From: Kingdonia uniflora
Lineage: Eukaryota; Streptophyta; Magnoliopsida; Ranunculales; Circaeasteraceae
Assembly: GCA_014058105.1 (NCBI GenBank)
Contig: JACGCM010002535.1
Span: 2,294,001-2,358,000 of the forward strand
Reading direction: 5' to 3'
DNA length: 64,000 nt
Shown piece after piece: positions 38,984 to 50,856 of the stretch; positions within the stretch are counted from its first letter, which is position 1, and every line of letters starts with the position of its first letter. A program made the position numbers and the translations under genes. Below the pieces are notes generated by a model, which had not been told where the DNA came from, searched no databases, and saw nothing but the letters and a program-made list of their open reading frames with translations.

Positions 38984-39399
38984 TTTGATCTAATGGATAA
39001 TCTAATCGAGTATTTGTGGGCAGTGAAGAAAAATCTAATTTCCTAGTGCTACAATTAAGTATTATTTGAGTGTTCTTGATGTAATTTAATGCTTCTTGTC
39101 GTACAAGCTTATTGAACAAGTTTTTTATATTACATTAATCTTGTATTTGTTTTAACGTAATATTCTAATAAATAAACATTTTGAAAAAAAGATTACATTC
39201 TTCAATAGTAAAGTACATTATTCAAACGAATACATTATTGGAAGGTAAACTACATTCTTATAAAGAAAATTTCTCTCTACAGCAAAGTTAAATTATATTT
39301 AATTACCACTTCAAGTACCTGGTCCGCCCCTCTTGGCCAGGCGCTCCATGACCTCAACTTACGTTTGTAAATAGTATTGCAATTGTGGTCCAGAAAGAT
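38984..39399. other. Harbinger inter-gene spacer
   Basis: AT-rich sequence between the two convergent gene ends; no feature is seen. Confidence 0.4.
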
Positions 39400-40656
39400 T
39401 ACTCAGGTCTTTATTCATAATTTTGCGATCTTCCCTTGCTTGCTCCAAATCCATTTTGGCTTACTATTGTTTATTTGTTTTCGCTTTTTTTCTTTCATTT
39501 TTTCTTTCATTTATCTTTTCTCTAACCTCATCTCCATAAGCATTGTTTAGATACCGCTACCAGATACAATTATCGCATCTAAGGTCTTTTGTGTTGTAAG
39601 GTTTTTTCTAAAGATTTTTTGGCCGATAAGCCTGCTTCCACCCTCATACAACAAACCATCTAATTTAGAATTTTGGCCCGTGGATTGAGGTGTAGGTGGG
39701 TTTTCGGGGTCCTTCGATAGATTGTTTGATCCGACCGAGTTCCCCAGAGAAGAATTGTGAAATGTTCTCCTGGCTACATTTCTTTGTGCATTCCCTACAT
39801 AGTTCAACTCATCATTCTTTAGGTTGGCCCATCACTGTTCTCACGCCAAAATCTTATACGTTTCACGGTGTTTGAAGTCATTGCCGACATTCATACCTTG
39901 ATAGATCCTGTATGCATCATTTTCCTACAATTCACAAAATTACCAAATACAAATAAATAACGCATATATCAAAGAAAAATAAATGAAATTGAGTTGCTTG
40001 AAATTAGAACATACCCGATCTTCATCGATTTTACCGTTGTCGTGCCAAAATTATACTTGAGCAACTATCCTCTAATACGCCACACATTGTACATTAAGGG
40101 GATACTACTAAACTTTGGTCTCTATTAAAGGTAATGTTAACCTTTTGATAGAAAGTAAAACCATTTGTGCGGCTCACGGTCTAGACAGAAGCCATTACCC
40201 ATACCCTTGCTAGACACGTGAAATCTACATCCGTCCAATACAGTCCAGCATCATCCATTTCGTCTAAAAACACAGCATCTCCTGGCACTTGCACACTGTC
40301 TTTGTTTTGCGGGTACTACTTTGATTGTGTTGAGTAGATTCACCATGGAATAGGTAGTTCTGAAAGTAATTTGGAGGTTAAAAACCTTGAGGTTGAGTAA
40401 CCGGATAGGGTTGATAGTACGGGCTAAACGACTGAGGTTGTAGTTGAGAGAGTATAAATAGATTTTGATACTGTCCTCCGAAGTTATCCCCTTGTGACAT
40501 GGTTAATGGAGGTGGGGTCTGTGATTAGAATTGAGATTGGTTGTGGTAGAGGTATGAAGTGAATTATGATAATGGGTGTTGAGAGAATGGTGCTGAAGGT
40601 AGGTTCTGGGATGATAGGGTCGACGGTGTGGAGTTATTAATGCTGGTACCAGAGTT
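39400..40656 (-). pseudogene. PIF/Harbinger ORF1 (Myb/SANT-type, 'GST T3-like')
   Basis: Minus strand from an ATG near 40656: a Gln/Tyr/Pro-rich start (FGGQYQNLF, YYQPYPVTQPQGF), then DDAGLYWTDVDFTCLARVW and VMASV where a SANT/Myb-like helix begins. A C-terminal frame follows (39807-39547: NPPTPQSTGQNSKLDG, GGSRLIGQKIFRKNL). The acidic WTDxDFTCLARVW block and a basic 'RPIGQK' motif are typical of this ORF1, often misnamed glutathione S-transferase T3-like in plant gene sets. Several stops. It would bind the element ends for the transposase. Confidence 0.65.
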
Positions 40657-40959
40657 TACCATTTGGGGACTGCGTAGAGGCTCTTATCTGTGCTCTGCAA
40701 TTGAGTTTGAGAGAGAAGAAGTAGCCAGGGAGAGCTCAGCCGAGTAAAATGAGTTTGACGGTGTTTTAAATATCGCGCGGTATTCAAAACACTGCCAAAC
40801 GCTTTTTCATTTTTTAGTTTGAGGAGCTCAAACCCAGTTTGGCTCTGACAATGCTAGGTAAACTTGACCAAACTTATTTTTGAGCTGTTGGGAGAGCAAA
40901 AGTTTAGGTTTGGGTTTGATTTGACAAATCCAACCCAAACCCTACTGGAGATACTCTAA

Positions 40960-41273
40960 GTATAACCTCTCTCGATTGCATTACACAAAGGCCTCCATAA
41001 TCCAAACATATTCAACAAAGTAAGGTGTTAACAAACATGATTTTTGAGCTATAGTCCCAGCTTGAAATCCATCATAACCTCATTTTTCCTGTCAAACCAA
41101 ATAAAATCCATCTTCGTAAATGTCTTTTAAATGTTTAAAGTTGCAGAATGAAAACTATAGGCTATAGCAATTTGAAGAGGAACTTTATCTCCAAAGATTA
41201 ATTTCTCTGCAAGTGTGATAAGCTTTTCTAGGTTGATTATTATGAAACTGTGTAAACAAAGTCGCGAATGAAG
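40960..41273. other. Host sequence between Harbinger and LINE
   Basis: No gene or repeat was seen. Confidence 0.35.
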
Positions 41274-41339
41274 TTTTTTTTTTTTTTTTTTTTTGCAAAA
41301 CAAACTAGGGCTGGGTTCCCCATGGACCATTTATATAAA

Positions 41340-42335
41340 TAAAGAAAGATATATTTACATCCTGACATATTGTTTACCCCTAGTATCCTTCTTCATAAGC
41401 TCAACAATTCACTAGGCCGGGAGGAGCTATTAAGTAGCATGATCTCACCATCTATAGTACACAAGGAAGCAAAAAAATCTGAACATTTATTGGTTTCCCT
41501 GTACTTGTGGGCAATAAAGAAGCTCTTAAGTTGTCCAATTTGGTGTTAAATGGTCTCCAGTAGAATGCTGCAGTTCCATTGAGGGTGTTGCTTCTTTTCT
41601 ATATAAGCAATCATCAGCTTGGAGTCAGTGCTGATTTGAATGTCCAAGTGTCCTCTCTCTATATAGTTCTGCAACCCTCTTTTAATTGTCAGCATCTCCA
41701 GATAAGTCATAGTGTTGGCATCACCCTGCCCCCCCCCCCCTCTCTATAGAAAAATAAGCAAACTTTATTTGAATCTCTTACAATCCCTCCATAACCTCCT
41801 CTTGTACTAATAACATAGCCATCAGTGTTTATGATGTGGAACATCCCTCATAGAGTCATCTACCCCATGTGAGATAGCGTGAGACTTATGTTTATTTTAT
41901 GCTTTAACTTAAGCTCTGTTGGCGAGGTCCAATATGAGTTATTAGTAGTTTCTACTTTTAGGTTAGCTTCTAGAATATTCCTATCAAGGGTTTTCACCTC
42001 CCTTATGTTCTATAAAAGGGAGGTTAGGTTCTCTAGTTGTTGGAAGTTGATTTTGCTTAATGAAAGTTGATTTGTTTAGTTGAAACCCTAGTTTTCTCTA
42101 ACTCTTAAATATAACGTGATATTCATACGAATCTCGCTTCCGCATTCATAGTAATCACATCAGCTTAACATCATATTACCCTATATAGGAGGCTCCCAAG
42201 AATAGATTTTGATCACAGGTAGTTCATAAGCAGGGTTAATCCCCCATCTATAGCAGATATCCCTATTTCTGGGTGAGTCTGTAACTTTTACTACTAAGAA
42301 TCTTGCTCTGATAGTAATGTCATTGCAGATATTAT
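41340..42335 (-). pseudogene. LINE C-terminal RNase H (split)
   Basis: Minus strand: ICYRWGINPAYELPVIKIY, SWEPPI, [solo LTR], HIINTDGYVISTRGGYGGIV (first catalytic Asp as NTDG), a G-rich slippage tract near 41740, DANTMTYLEMLTIKRGLQNY (Glu), IQISTDSKLMIAYI (second Asp) and HKYRETNKCSDFFASL (last Asp). This RVT_3-type RNase H sits at the end of ORF2 in many plant L1s. One TAA interrupts it. Confidence 0.75.
41868..42173 (+). mobile_element. Probable solo LTR inside the LINE
   Basis: A 306-bp insertion splits the LINE RNase H. It reads TGTGAGATAG...AACATCA on the plus strand with a TATAAAAGGGAGG box at 42011. TACCC occurs two bases outside the left end (41861-41865) and three outside the right (42177-42181). 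The small offset from the TG/CA ends is unusual, so the class is inferred from size, promoter box and termini. Confidence 0.55.
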
Positions 42336-42832
42336 TGTAGTAGCATATTCCCCAGATTTGAAATGAGTAAGACAGTACAGTGTAGTCGAAAATAGCCATA
42401 TATGATTAAAAACAAATGGCATTCGAGAAGATACCTCAAGTCCTCGACCTACTAAAAGTAACTGATGTGCCTAGTCAAGGAAAGAGTTGTTAGAGATCCG
42501 CAAAGATCGCCCACTCCCCCCATAATAGGAGACTATTTCTGTCTTTTTATAAACTGCTTATATCTACTATAAATACAAGCAGAAAATAGATTTATTCAAG
42601 ATCCAAGAATACACAATTTTATTATCCTTACTTCCCTACCCTAATATCACTCCAAAAACTTGTAATAACTAACATCTTACAAGATTTTACATCAAAATCC
42701 TCCCTGAGGTCATGGCTTTTCTTAGCTTTTACAGAGTTTTCTACATAAAATCTTGTTTGTTTAGTCTCTTACTGTATTTTCCTTACAAATAGTATTGGCA
42801 AAGATTCTCCTTCTGGAAAACACACCATTGCA
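42336..42832 (+). repeat. T5 5' LTR
   Basis: 497 bp, TGTAGTAG...CATTGCA, with CTATAAATAC promoter box near 42557. Matches 48299-48794 and, inverted, the T1 LTRs. Confidence 0.92.
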
Positions 42833-42833
42833 A

Positions 42834-42852
42834 TTGGCGCCGTCTATGGGAA
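42834..42852 (+). other. T5 primer-binding site
   Basis: TTGGCGCCGTCTATGGGAA starts one base after the LTR, almost the same as the T3 site; complementary to tRNAs ending GGCGCCA. Confidence 0.8.
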
Positions 42853-42894
42853 ATACCACACTTTTCTTCACCACCACTGATCTAAAAACCTTTC

Positions 42895-44358
42895 TATGAT
42901 AAACATGAACCTAAGAGCCATTCCAATATCATAAGAGATAAAGAAATTAATACGATACCAGGAATGATCGATCTGCACAGTACAGTAGTCAAACTTCAGA
43001 AACAAATGGCTGCAGAAAAAACCCAAAGATTGGAGGATCAGCATGTCCACGCTTAAGCTCTTCAAACAGAGAGAGCATCAAAAAGAAATGGAAAGACTAA
43101 GAAGGATACAAGATCGACTATCTGGCCACCAAACGTCACCTCCAATTGTTGGAAGCGGTCATAGATCAAGAGTAATTTAGCGCGATGATCAACCGAGAGA
43201 AGACGAGTTACGAATTTCTCGATCTAGATCCAGGAATCCAAACAGGACTTCTCGACATTTTGGTTTGAAATCTTCAATATCGGCAACTCAAGGAAGTCGA
43301 CGCACGCCTCATTAGACTCCTCCACCACCCGAAAGAAGACCAATCAAAGATCGATTGGGACTAGAAGGACAAGGAGATTTTGTTCCACAAGTCGCAGCCT
43401 TGCCTTTCCCCCACAAAAGTTCATCACCTTGGATGACCTAAACAATAGGATCCAGGACATAAACTCTGATGTCCCAGACCGAAGATCCCCACTTGACAAA
43501 ATCGAGATAAATCTTATCTCCCCCCATCTTGAAGTCATACCCATACCAGATAATTTTCATATGCCAAAGTTTATTCAATATGCAGGACTCACTGACCCAC
43601 TCACCCATGTCCGATACTTCAAAGCCGCTGGATTATATTCCAAACTTGACCACATGTTGTGCAGGCTATTCAACATGAGCCTAAAAGAAGAACTCCTCTT
43701 ATGGTTTCATACCATCCAAGAGGCCTCCATCACCACGTTCAGCCAGTTGCAACATCTTTTCGAATCCAATTACGCCCGTGCTAACGAGCAAGAGATCATT
43801 GTCGATTCCCTGTTCTTCTTCGAGCAGGGCACAAAAGAGACATTGGTAAGCTTTTACAAATGTTTTTTTACAGGAGACAAGGAAAATTAGGAACTCTGAC
43901 CCTAAAATTATAGTTCCAGCATTCACCTCTTCCCTACACATTGACTCTAAGATTTGAGAAGAGCTTACTCTGTACTAGCCGTGAACAGTCACAAACATGA
44001 TTGACAGAAACACCGAGAATAATAGAAGAAGGACGGTAAACCCGACATACCAATCCTGGGTTTACCACCAATGACAATAACCCTCTCCGCTATCTTACCA
44101 AGGATATTGGGAGATGAGTACTATCGTGCACCAAAACCCATTATGGATCTCCCCAACAGACCTTTATGTCAGTATCACAATGCGCATAGTCTTAAAACTG
44201 ACAACTGCTACTATCTCATACGAATCTTTTATCACATCCTATTAGCTGGAAAGCTTCATAATTATGTCATCAACATCCAAAAGTTTCTCGAAGATGAAGC
44301 AAAAAACAAAAGGCTGAACAAAATCAGGTCTAGGGGCAAACTCGCTACCTGTAAATGA
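42895..44358 (+). pseudogene. T5 gag
   Basis: The N-terminal coil is badly broken. The capsid is open at 43429-43890 (DNFHMPKFIQYAGLTDPLTH, AAGLYSKLDHMLCRLFN, ITTFSQLQHLFESNYAR). A second frame, 44071-44358, has the Tat zinc-knuckle-like CQYHNAHSLKTDNC and ends KIRSRGKLATCK. It corresponds to the capsid block missing from T1. Confidence 0.8.
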
Positions 44359-44499
44359 TCAAGATTGAAAAAGGGAAGAAAAGAAAATAAGACAATCGGA
44401 TTATATCCTATTGTAAAATGACCTCCTCAGATAAATCAGTAAAACTTTTCCCAAGCTCAAGCAAATTAAAGCGTCCTTGGCATATTACCTTAGAGGACC

Positions 44500-46290
44500 G
44501 TGATACCAGCCACGTGAAGTAGCCTCATGATGACCCTTTTGTCGATATAGGAATTGTGACAGATATATTGTTCAGAAGAGCAATTAGATTCCTAGGCCTC
44601 ACAGACTCGGTCAAAGCTTTGACAATAACAATCAACGGCTTCAATGGTTCGAAAGAATCAGCCATAGGAGAAATTGCTCTGCCAATTCAGGCAGGACCAG
44701 AAATAATATTTGTAAAATTCCTTGACATCGATGCTGAGACCAAATATTTAGGAATTTTGGGACGCAGTTGGTTACATTTGATCAAAGCAATACCTTTTAC
44801 TTATCATCAAGCATTGCGTTTTCCAATAGATCATAGAATCTATATAATCAAAGGTAGCCAACAGTTGCACGTATGTGCAAAAATACCACAACCAACCCTC
44901 ATACAACAAAACTTCTCAAAGCATAGCAACTACAGCAAAAGGCACCCCCTACATTCAAGTAGCATAACACCGAGATGGTCGAATCTATTAAACTCGATGG
45001 TCCAAGGCGTACCACCTTCATCGAATCCAAACTATTAACCAATGAAAAAGAAGTCATGATCCAGCTACTTAAGAAAAATATCAACATCTTTGCCTGGATT
45101 TTCCAAGAAATGCCTGACATCGATCCATCAATCGCATGCCACCGACTTAAACTCCTTCCAGATTGTAAAGCTATCATTGATAAATGGCAAAATTTATCTC
45201 CCCGCCTCCGTGATGCAGTGGACGAAGAGATTGATAAACTCCTTCGGGTAGGATTTATTCAAGAAGTTAAGTATTCGAAATGGGTTTCTAATATTGCAGC
45301 AGTACCGAAGGAAAATGGAAAGATCAGGGTTTGTGCTGACTTTACAGAACCTAACAAGTTCATACCAAAGGACAGTTTTCCGCTACCACTGATTCCGCAA
45401 CTTCTTGACTCCGTTGTAGGGCGCGAACTTCTTTCTATGATGGATGCAGCCTCCGACTACAACCAAGTTTCACTCGTTGGAGAAAATCAGGAAAAAATAA
45501 CTTTCATTACCGAAAAAGGTCTCTACTGTTACGCAGTAATGCTTTTTGGGTTAAAGAATGCATGAGCTACTTACCAAAGGCTTGTGACTAAAATGTTAAA
45601 AGATCTTCTCGGCACAATTATGGAAGTCCACATTGGCGATATGATCTGCAAAAGCTTGAAACGCAAAGATCACTCCAATAACCTCCAAACCATCTTTGAT
45701 ATCCTTCGCAAATACTAGATAAAACTCAACCCAGAGAAATGCTAATTGGGAGTCGCATCTGGTAAATTTCTGGGACACCTGGTCAGCAAAAAAGGGATTG
45801 AAATCGATCCTGCGCAAATCAATGCGCTCATCACGATGCCACCTCTGCAAACAAAAAAAGATGTTAAAATTTTCGTAGGCAAGATCACCACTCTTCACAG
45901 ATACATCTCAATGTCATCTGATCGATGCAAACTTCTTTACCTCCTTCTTTGTGGCAATCCTGCTCCTTTTCAAAGAAACAGCACAAGGAAATCATTTGGA
46001 CTCCTGAATGTGAGTTAGCCTTCCAAGATCTTAAACGATACATGGGGTGAGTACTCCAGTTGATGGCGAAGCACTTACAATATACTTATTCACAACTAAA
46101 GATTCAATTAGTTCCGTCCTTCTTGGAGAAGATGGAGGAGTAGAAAAACTAATCTACTTCATTAGCAAAATACTCATACCTGCTGAAAAATGATACACAA
46201 TAATAGAAAAATAGCTACTCGCCTTGGTTAATAGTTCTCAAAAACTTCGTCCTTACTTTCAAACTCATCCCATCAAAATCATCACCAAGT
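44500..46290 (+). pseudogene. T5 protease and reverse transcriptase
   Basis: Protease: VDIGIVTDILF-like start near 44540 (DTGS changed to DIGI), GILGRSWLHLIKAIPFTY. RT from 44975 (MVESIKLDGPRRTTFIESK): NGKIRVCADFTEPNK, MMDAASDYNQVSL, a TGA near 45563, then the catalytic loop as VHIGDMICKSLK, where YVDDM is expected, so both key positions are damaged. GKFLGHLVSKKGIEIDPAQ follows. RNase H is cut off at 46290. Confidence 0.8.
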
Positions 46291-46299
46291 AGACAACAA

Positions 46300-46690
46300 A
46301 TCAAGCGACGAGCATAAGCAATTCGTACTGGGGATTTTTTTTTGAGGCTGTAAAGTGCGAATAGTCGCCCACCTCCAAACTATTTATTGACCCCACGTGA
46401 CTATTCATCGTACCGCTTCGCGACCGTTCAACTCCTTGAACATAATGCCTCACGCGTCTTTCTTGATGTCTTTGACCCTTCACCTTCTCCACATCAACAA
46501 ACCTCAACATTCTTGCTCCAATCCTTCCATATCTCGAAGAATTACTTCTGCTACATTCATACTCAATAAAGCACGTCCTATCTTGTCATAAAGACGATGT
46601 ACATCATCTTCCTTATACTTAAAACTTTTACCTAATGGAACACACCTTACCATAAAATACTCTTCTCATTAGTTCCCCATATTAATACAA
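46300..46690 (-). pseudogene. Antisense ORF C of T5
   Basis: The minus strand gives CVPLGKSFKYKEDDVHRLYD, KIGRALLSMNVAEVIL and DMEGLEQEC, close to T1 10324-10551 and with fewer stops. The N-terminal MGN is followed by two stops. Confidence 0.4.
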
Positions 46691-46925
46691 TATCTACAAA
46701 TCTCTATAACTGCGGTACACATTGGACAAATATTCATATTCAAATTTCATTCGACATTTCAATTACAATTGCTAATGTTTTTTACATCCCAAAAATTTAC
46801 ACAAGTACATAATTATTCGACAAATCATTCATAATATTGGCAATTCATTCGGACAACAAGTTTCCTTCGTATTTACCAAAACATTTCAATCAGTATAATT
46901 CCATACATCTACAAAAAATTAATAT

Positions 46926-47219
46926 TTATAAACCCCTAACTGCCGCATCATCTTCTCTCTTAACAAACATCTTCTCCCGAGTCCAAATAAAGCTCACACA
47001 TTCAGGAGGACTCCAATATTGTAATTAACAGCGAAACTCGAAATCCTCCTCAGCATCCTTTGCCTCTGCCTCGCTCATATCTCCATAATTCGGTTCCTCT
47101 GGATCTTCCAAGTGTACCTTAGCAACCTAAAATCCAAAGTACCGATTGAACAATATCCAATACTTTGCCTGCACAGGGCTGTACACCTCTTTACGCACCT
47201 GCGATCTCGTCTTCACCAT
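46926..47219 (-). pseudogene. Antisense ORF B of T5 (MVKTRSQ protein)
   Basis: The start ATG at 47219 is kept ([13 protein letters not shown]). The blocks [20 protein letters not shown] and [13 protein letters not shown] match T1. Two stops (near 47127 and 47028) interrupt it. Confidence 0.55.
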
Positions 47220-47710
47220 TTCTTCCAACAAGCACAACTTTCCAACCAACAATAGAGGATACTTGTAGTACCCCAATGTCAAAGTCAACCAACCAACTTT
47301 TAATTCACCTTAGAACTATACATTTTTAACAATCACATTAATCAACCTCGAAACCCATTCTTGGACTTACTCGACCAATTATACTTCGAGTTGGTTAGAT
47401 ACTCCGACACTCACTTTACTCACATTTTACTTCGGCAAAAATAAAAATATACATATATAGTCGGCAAAAACACAAACAAACACGAACAGAAGTCGAAGAA
47501 AATATCTTTATTTAATAGACGAACTATTATATATTACATTCGATAAATTGTATCCTTCGATTACATTACTATCTTTACATTCAACTTGAAGGACTAATTA
47601 CTCTGTGCTTCTTTTCACTTGAATCTGGCATTATTGCATCTTTTCACCAGAATCTGGCATTATTTTTGGCACCAGGAGCAACAATCATAAGAAGCTCAAT
47701 GAATCTCAAG

Positions 47711-48064
47711 TCACTGAACTTCTAAGAGCTGCCACAATAGGTGAAAGGCAACAAAAAATTGTAAACACTTCCTTCGTTTGGCAAGATCCTTGGACGCCCA
47801 ACCAGCCAACCCATCCTTGCATTCATTAAGAACAATAATCATTTCTCCCACAAACTGATACACTCCATTACCTTCAGCACCGCATGATGATACAATTGGT
47901 TCTGACAGATACAAATATTCTCTGACTCTACCTCCCCCCATCCTCCACACCGTGTTAAGATCAACTGACGAATTATAAAAGACCAGTTTGGGACAGAGTT
48001 TTACCTCAGGTTGTTCACCATCTTCATCCTCTGATGATGCGTTATACCACACTTGGGGTGGCAT
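47711..48064 (-). CDS. Antisense ORF A of T5, uninterrupted
   Basis: 117 codons from MPPQVWYNASSEDEDGE to the stop at 47711 without a break, antisense to T5 and just inside its 3' LTR. Contains KLCPKLVFYNSSVDL, GGRVREYLYLSEPIV, GVYQFVGEMIIV and RRKCLQFFVAFHLLWQLLEV. An open frame in an otherwise decayed element may reflect constraint or chance. No recognised domain, no membrane segment or signal peptide. Homologous to T1 8907-9259. Confidence 0.5.
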   Translation of the reverse strand: MPPQVWYNASSEDEDGEQPEVKLCPKLVFYNSSVDLNTVWRMGGGRVREYLYLSEPIVSSCGAEGNGVYQFVGEMIIVLNECKDGLAGWASKDLAKRRKCLQFFVAFHLLWQLLEVQ

Positions 48065-48298
48065 CCTTATACTTTACCACCATAATACCCTCCTTAAGGA
48101 CATCTATTAATACCCAACTTGAATCTTCCAGGTCCAATATACTGCATTAATTACACCTTGGGAAAGAGATAACCAGATACAGTTCACCTTGACCTTAGAA
48201 ATGACAAACTAACGACTCGTGAAATCATTCAGCAACCTCTTCAGCTTACAATTTCATATCGAAATAACCACAAGTACTTATGTTGAGAATGGAGCGAT

Positions 48299-48794
48299 TG
48301 TAGTAGTATATTCCCCAGATTCGACAAGTGTAAGACAGCACAGTGTAGTCGAAGACAGCCATACATAATTGAAGACAAATAGCATTCGAGAAGATACAGC
48401 AAGTCCTCAACCTACTAAAAGTAGCCATTATGCCTGGTTAAAGAAAGAACTGTTAGAGATCCGCGAAGTTCGCCCACTCCCCCTGAAATAGGAGACTATT
48501 TTTGTCTTTTTATAAACTGCCTGTATCTATTATAAATATAGGCAGAGAATAAATTTATTCAAGATCCAAGAATACCCAATTTTATTATCCTTACTTCCCT
48601 ACCCTACTATCACTCCAAAAACTTGTAATAACTAGCATTTTACTAGATTTTATATCAAAATTCTCTTCGAGGCCATGGTTTTTCTTAGCTTTTAGTGAGC
48701 TTTCCACTAAAATCTTATTTGTTTAGCCTATTATTGTATTTTCCTTACAAATACTGTTGGTGAAGATTCTCCTTCTGAAAAATATGCCACTACA
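48299..48794 (+). repeat. T5 3' LTR
   Basis: 496 bp, TGTAGTAG...CACTACA. The preceding GAGAATGGAGCGAT (48285-48298) is the decayed polypurine tract. Confidence 0.92.
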
Positions 48795-49009
48795 ATCATA
48801 AAAGACTGTTCTAAGTCTAACTGCTTATTTCCTGAACAAGTAATTATTCCTACTTTTCTAGATATGATAGATAAAATAGGAAAAAATAAGCTTAAGAACT
48901 CTTGTACCTGTATTTGTGGGAGGCATAGTAAAGATCCGATCCATTTCACTTTGAAGATCTATATCACTTGCTTATTATAACCAGCTTTATCCAGCATGTA
49001 ATCCCAAAT

Positions 49010-49155
49010 AGTTGGCACGAAATGGGTGATATGATGGCAAATAGGAGTTAATGGGTGATATGATGTGGTATTTGCCAGCTTATTATAACTTAGTGAGAAA
49101 CTTCAAACTTAGTTGGCACGAAATGGGTGATATGATGTGGTATTTGCCATTTGTT
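49010..49155. repeat. Local duplication in the LINE
   Basis: The sequence ACGAAATGGGTGATATGATG (about 49018 and 49118) and GATATGATGTGGTATTTGCCA (about 49059 and 49127) each occur twice, within the LINE segment just 3' of its RT tail. A short tandem or template-slippage duplication. Confidence 0.7.
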
Positions 49156-49820
49156 ATTAACCACAAAATTTCTCACCTTTGCATGTAATCCCAAATAGGA
49201 GTTATACCTAAAGGCAGCTCTAAAGTAATCAATGAGGATGTTAAATTTGTGCCAGAGGTCAAACCAGAAAGAAGTCTTCCCACCATCCCCAACTAGATGC
49301 TTAACATAATGATTTGCTTCCAATGGAGAATTTATCTCCAAGCTGAAGAGCAATCTCTTGAGACCTTGATGCTCCAAAAGTTCTTATTTTTTAAGAGGTT
49401 TTGCTGCACCCACTTCACCCAAGATGAATCCTCTTTAGTTGCTATCTTGAAAGTATGCCTCATAATTGAGGCTTTATTCCAGCTACTAAGATTTCTCAGC
49501 CCCAATCCTCCCTCATCTTTTAGTCTACACATATTATGCCATGTCACTCTTCTTTCCCACCACATGGCCAAACCAAATAAATCTTGAGCACAGAGCATTG
49601 AAGCATAGAGGGAGAATAAATATATTGAACCAATAGGCATTGAAGCTAGATATGACAGACTGTAAAAGTTGTAACCTTCTTGCATATGAAAGATACTTGT
49701 ACTTCTAAGATAAAATTCTAGTGGACATTTTCTCAATGAGAGGGTAACAATCTCTTGCTTTAAGCCTGGTAAAGATGAGGCAGAGGCTAAAGTACTTAAA
49801 AGGAGTTCTAGCTTCATCAA
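49090..49820 (-). pseudogene. LINE RT tail with zinc-binding domain
   Basis: Minus strand: GSIYLFSLYASMLCAQDLFG, WERRVTWHNMCRLKDEGGLG, LRNLSSWNKASIMRHTFKI, then in another frame HYVKHLVGDGGKTSFWFDLW. These are the usual blocks after the L1 RT core, ahead of the zf-RVT domain. One frame shift near 49350. Confidence 0.75.
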
Positions 49821-50856
49821 ACTCCATGATGGTACACATAGTAGCTCTATCTACAAGGTTCACTCCTGAGAAGTACAAAGCTGATTTAGAGTTATTGACC
49901 TCCAGCCCTGTAAGGGAATTGAAAGTAGAGAGGCTATCTTTGATTGCTTTAGCTGATTCTATGTCACCCTTGCAGAACACCAAAAGGTCATCTACAAATG
50001 CCAAGTAAACAATATTAGTTTTCTTGCATCTATAATGAAGCACAAAGAGGCCTTCTTTCACCTTACTATTTAATAAGAGACCAATAGATTCCATAACAAG
50101 CACAAAGACGTATGGAGACATGGGGTCACCCTGCCTCAGCCCTCTTTGTCCCCTAAATAGGTACCCCTCAAGTCTACCATTTACTGAGACTGAATAAGTA
50201 GATGTAGAAATACACTCCTTGATCCAGTCAATAAAGGGAATGGGGAAGTTGAGGGCTTCCAGGATGGCAATAACAGTTTGCCATTGGACCATGTCATAGG
50301 CCTTTTTAAGGTCTATCTTAGTAGTACATTTAGGTGTGGAGGTACTAGGTCTATGATAGCTTCTAAGAAGTTCATGGGCAACCAACAAGTTGTCTGAGAT
50401 ACTCCTTCCTTCAATAAAAGCAGACTGGCTATCACTTACAAGAGGAGATATGAATTTCTTCATTCTGGTGGATATTATCTTAGAGATAACCTTGTAGGTG
50501 ACATTGCAGAAAGAGATAGATCTGTAATCACTAAAATTAGAAGGGTTTTTAACTTTAGGGACAAGGGCTACAGTAGTTGCATTGACTTGAGAGAACAATC
50601 TCTTGCTTCTAAAAAAGATTTTTTTTATAGCTTTAAAAAAATCAAGATGAATAAATTCCCAATTTTTCATGAAGAAGTACGCATTGAACCCATCAAGACC
50701 AGAAGCTTTGTTATCATCAATCAAATGGAGAAAAGTTGTGATCTCCTCATTAGTAACATCCTTTATCAGCTCCTCATGATCATCTGAGCTTATTTTTGCT
50801 TTAAATTGCAAGCTCTTAATGGCATTAATTAGAATCCACTGTTGTGAAGTTGTCAC
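49705..50856 (-). pseudogene. LINE reverse transcriptase core
   Basis: An open frame of 383 codons. Blocks in order: EITTFLHLIDDNKASGLDGF, TVALVPKVKNPSNFSDYRSI, VSDSQSAFIEGRSISDNLLV, KIDLKKAYDMVQWQ, GQRGLRQGDPMSPYVFVLVM, YLAFVDDLLVFCKGD (catalytic FxDD intact) and LEVNNSKSALYFSG. Typical plant L1 RT, used for target-primed reverse transcription. The frame is open across the whole core, but upstream and downstream parts of ORF2 are in other frames. Confidence 0.9.

Larger units (their letters stand above)
37453..40956 (+). mobile_element. PIF/Harbinger element with two dead genes
   Basis: 3.5 kb. Terminal inverted repeats TAGAGCATCTCCAG and CTGGAGATACTC, with TAA at both flanks (37450-37452, 40957-40959), fitting the 3-bp TWA target duplication of the group although the end point on one side is uncertain by two bases. 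Two convergent genes: transposase on plus (37858-38983) and Myb/SANT-type ORF1 on minus (40656-39400). Subterminal GCGGTAAAAAGAATACCGCC and CGCGCGGTATT motifs recur at both ends and in the fragment at 7600-7780. Confidence 0.8.
42336..48794 (+). mobile_element. T5: Tat-lineage element of the T1 family with a large internal deletion
   Basis: Plus strand. LTRs 42336-42832 and 48299-48794; flanks ATTAT and ATCAT fit a 5-bp duplication with one change. Primer site, gag, protease and RT are present to 46290, where the sequence jumps to the antisense ORF C region. RNase H, integrase, tandem repeat and the main antisense gene (some 5.7 kb in T1) are lost. T1 and T5 together show the ancestral layout. 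LTRs differ at about 13% by eye. It is inserted into the LINE between the RT tail and RNase H. Confidence 0.9.

Noticed and set aside
41740..41752. Run of C near 41740 as a possible regulatory G-quadruplex
   Set aside because: A single homopolymer in the LINE RNase H frame, most likely polymerase slippage or a sequencing artefact.
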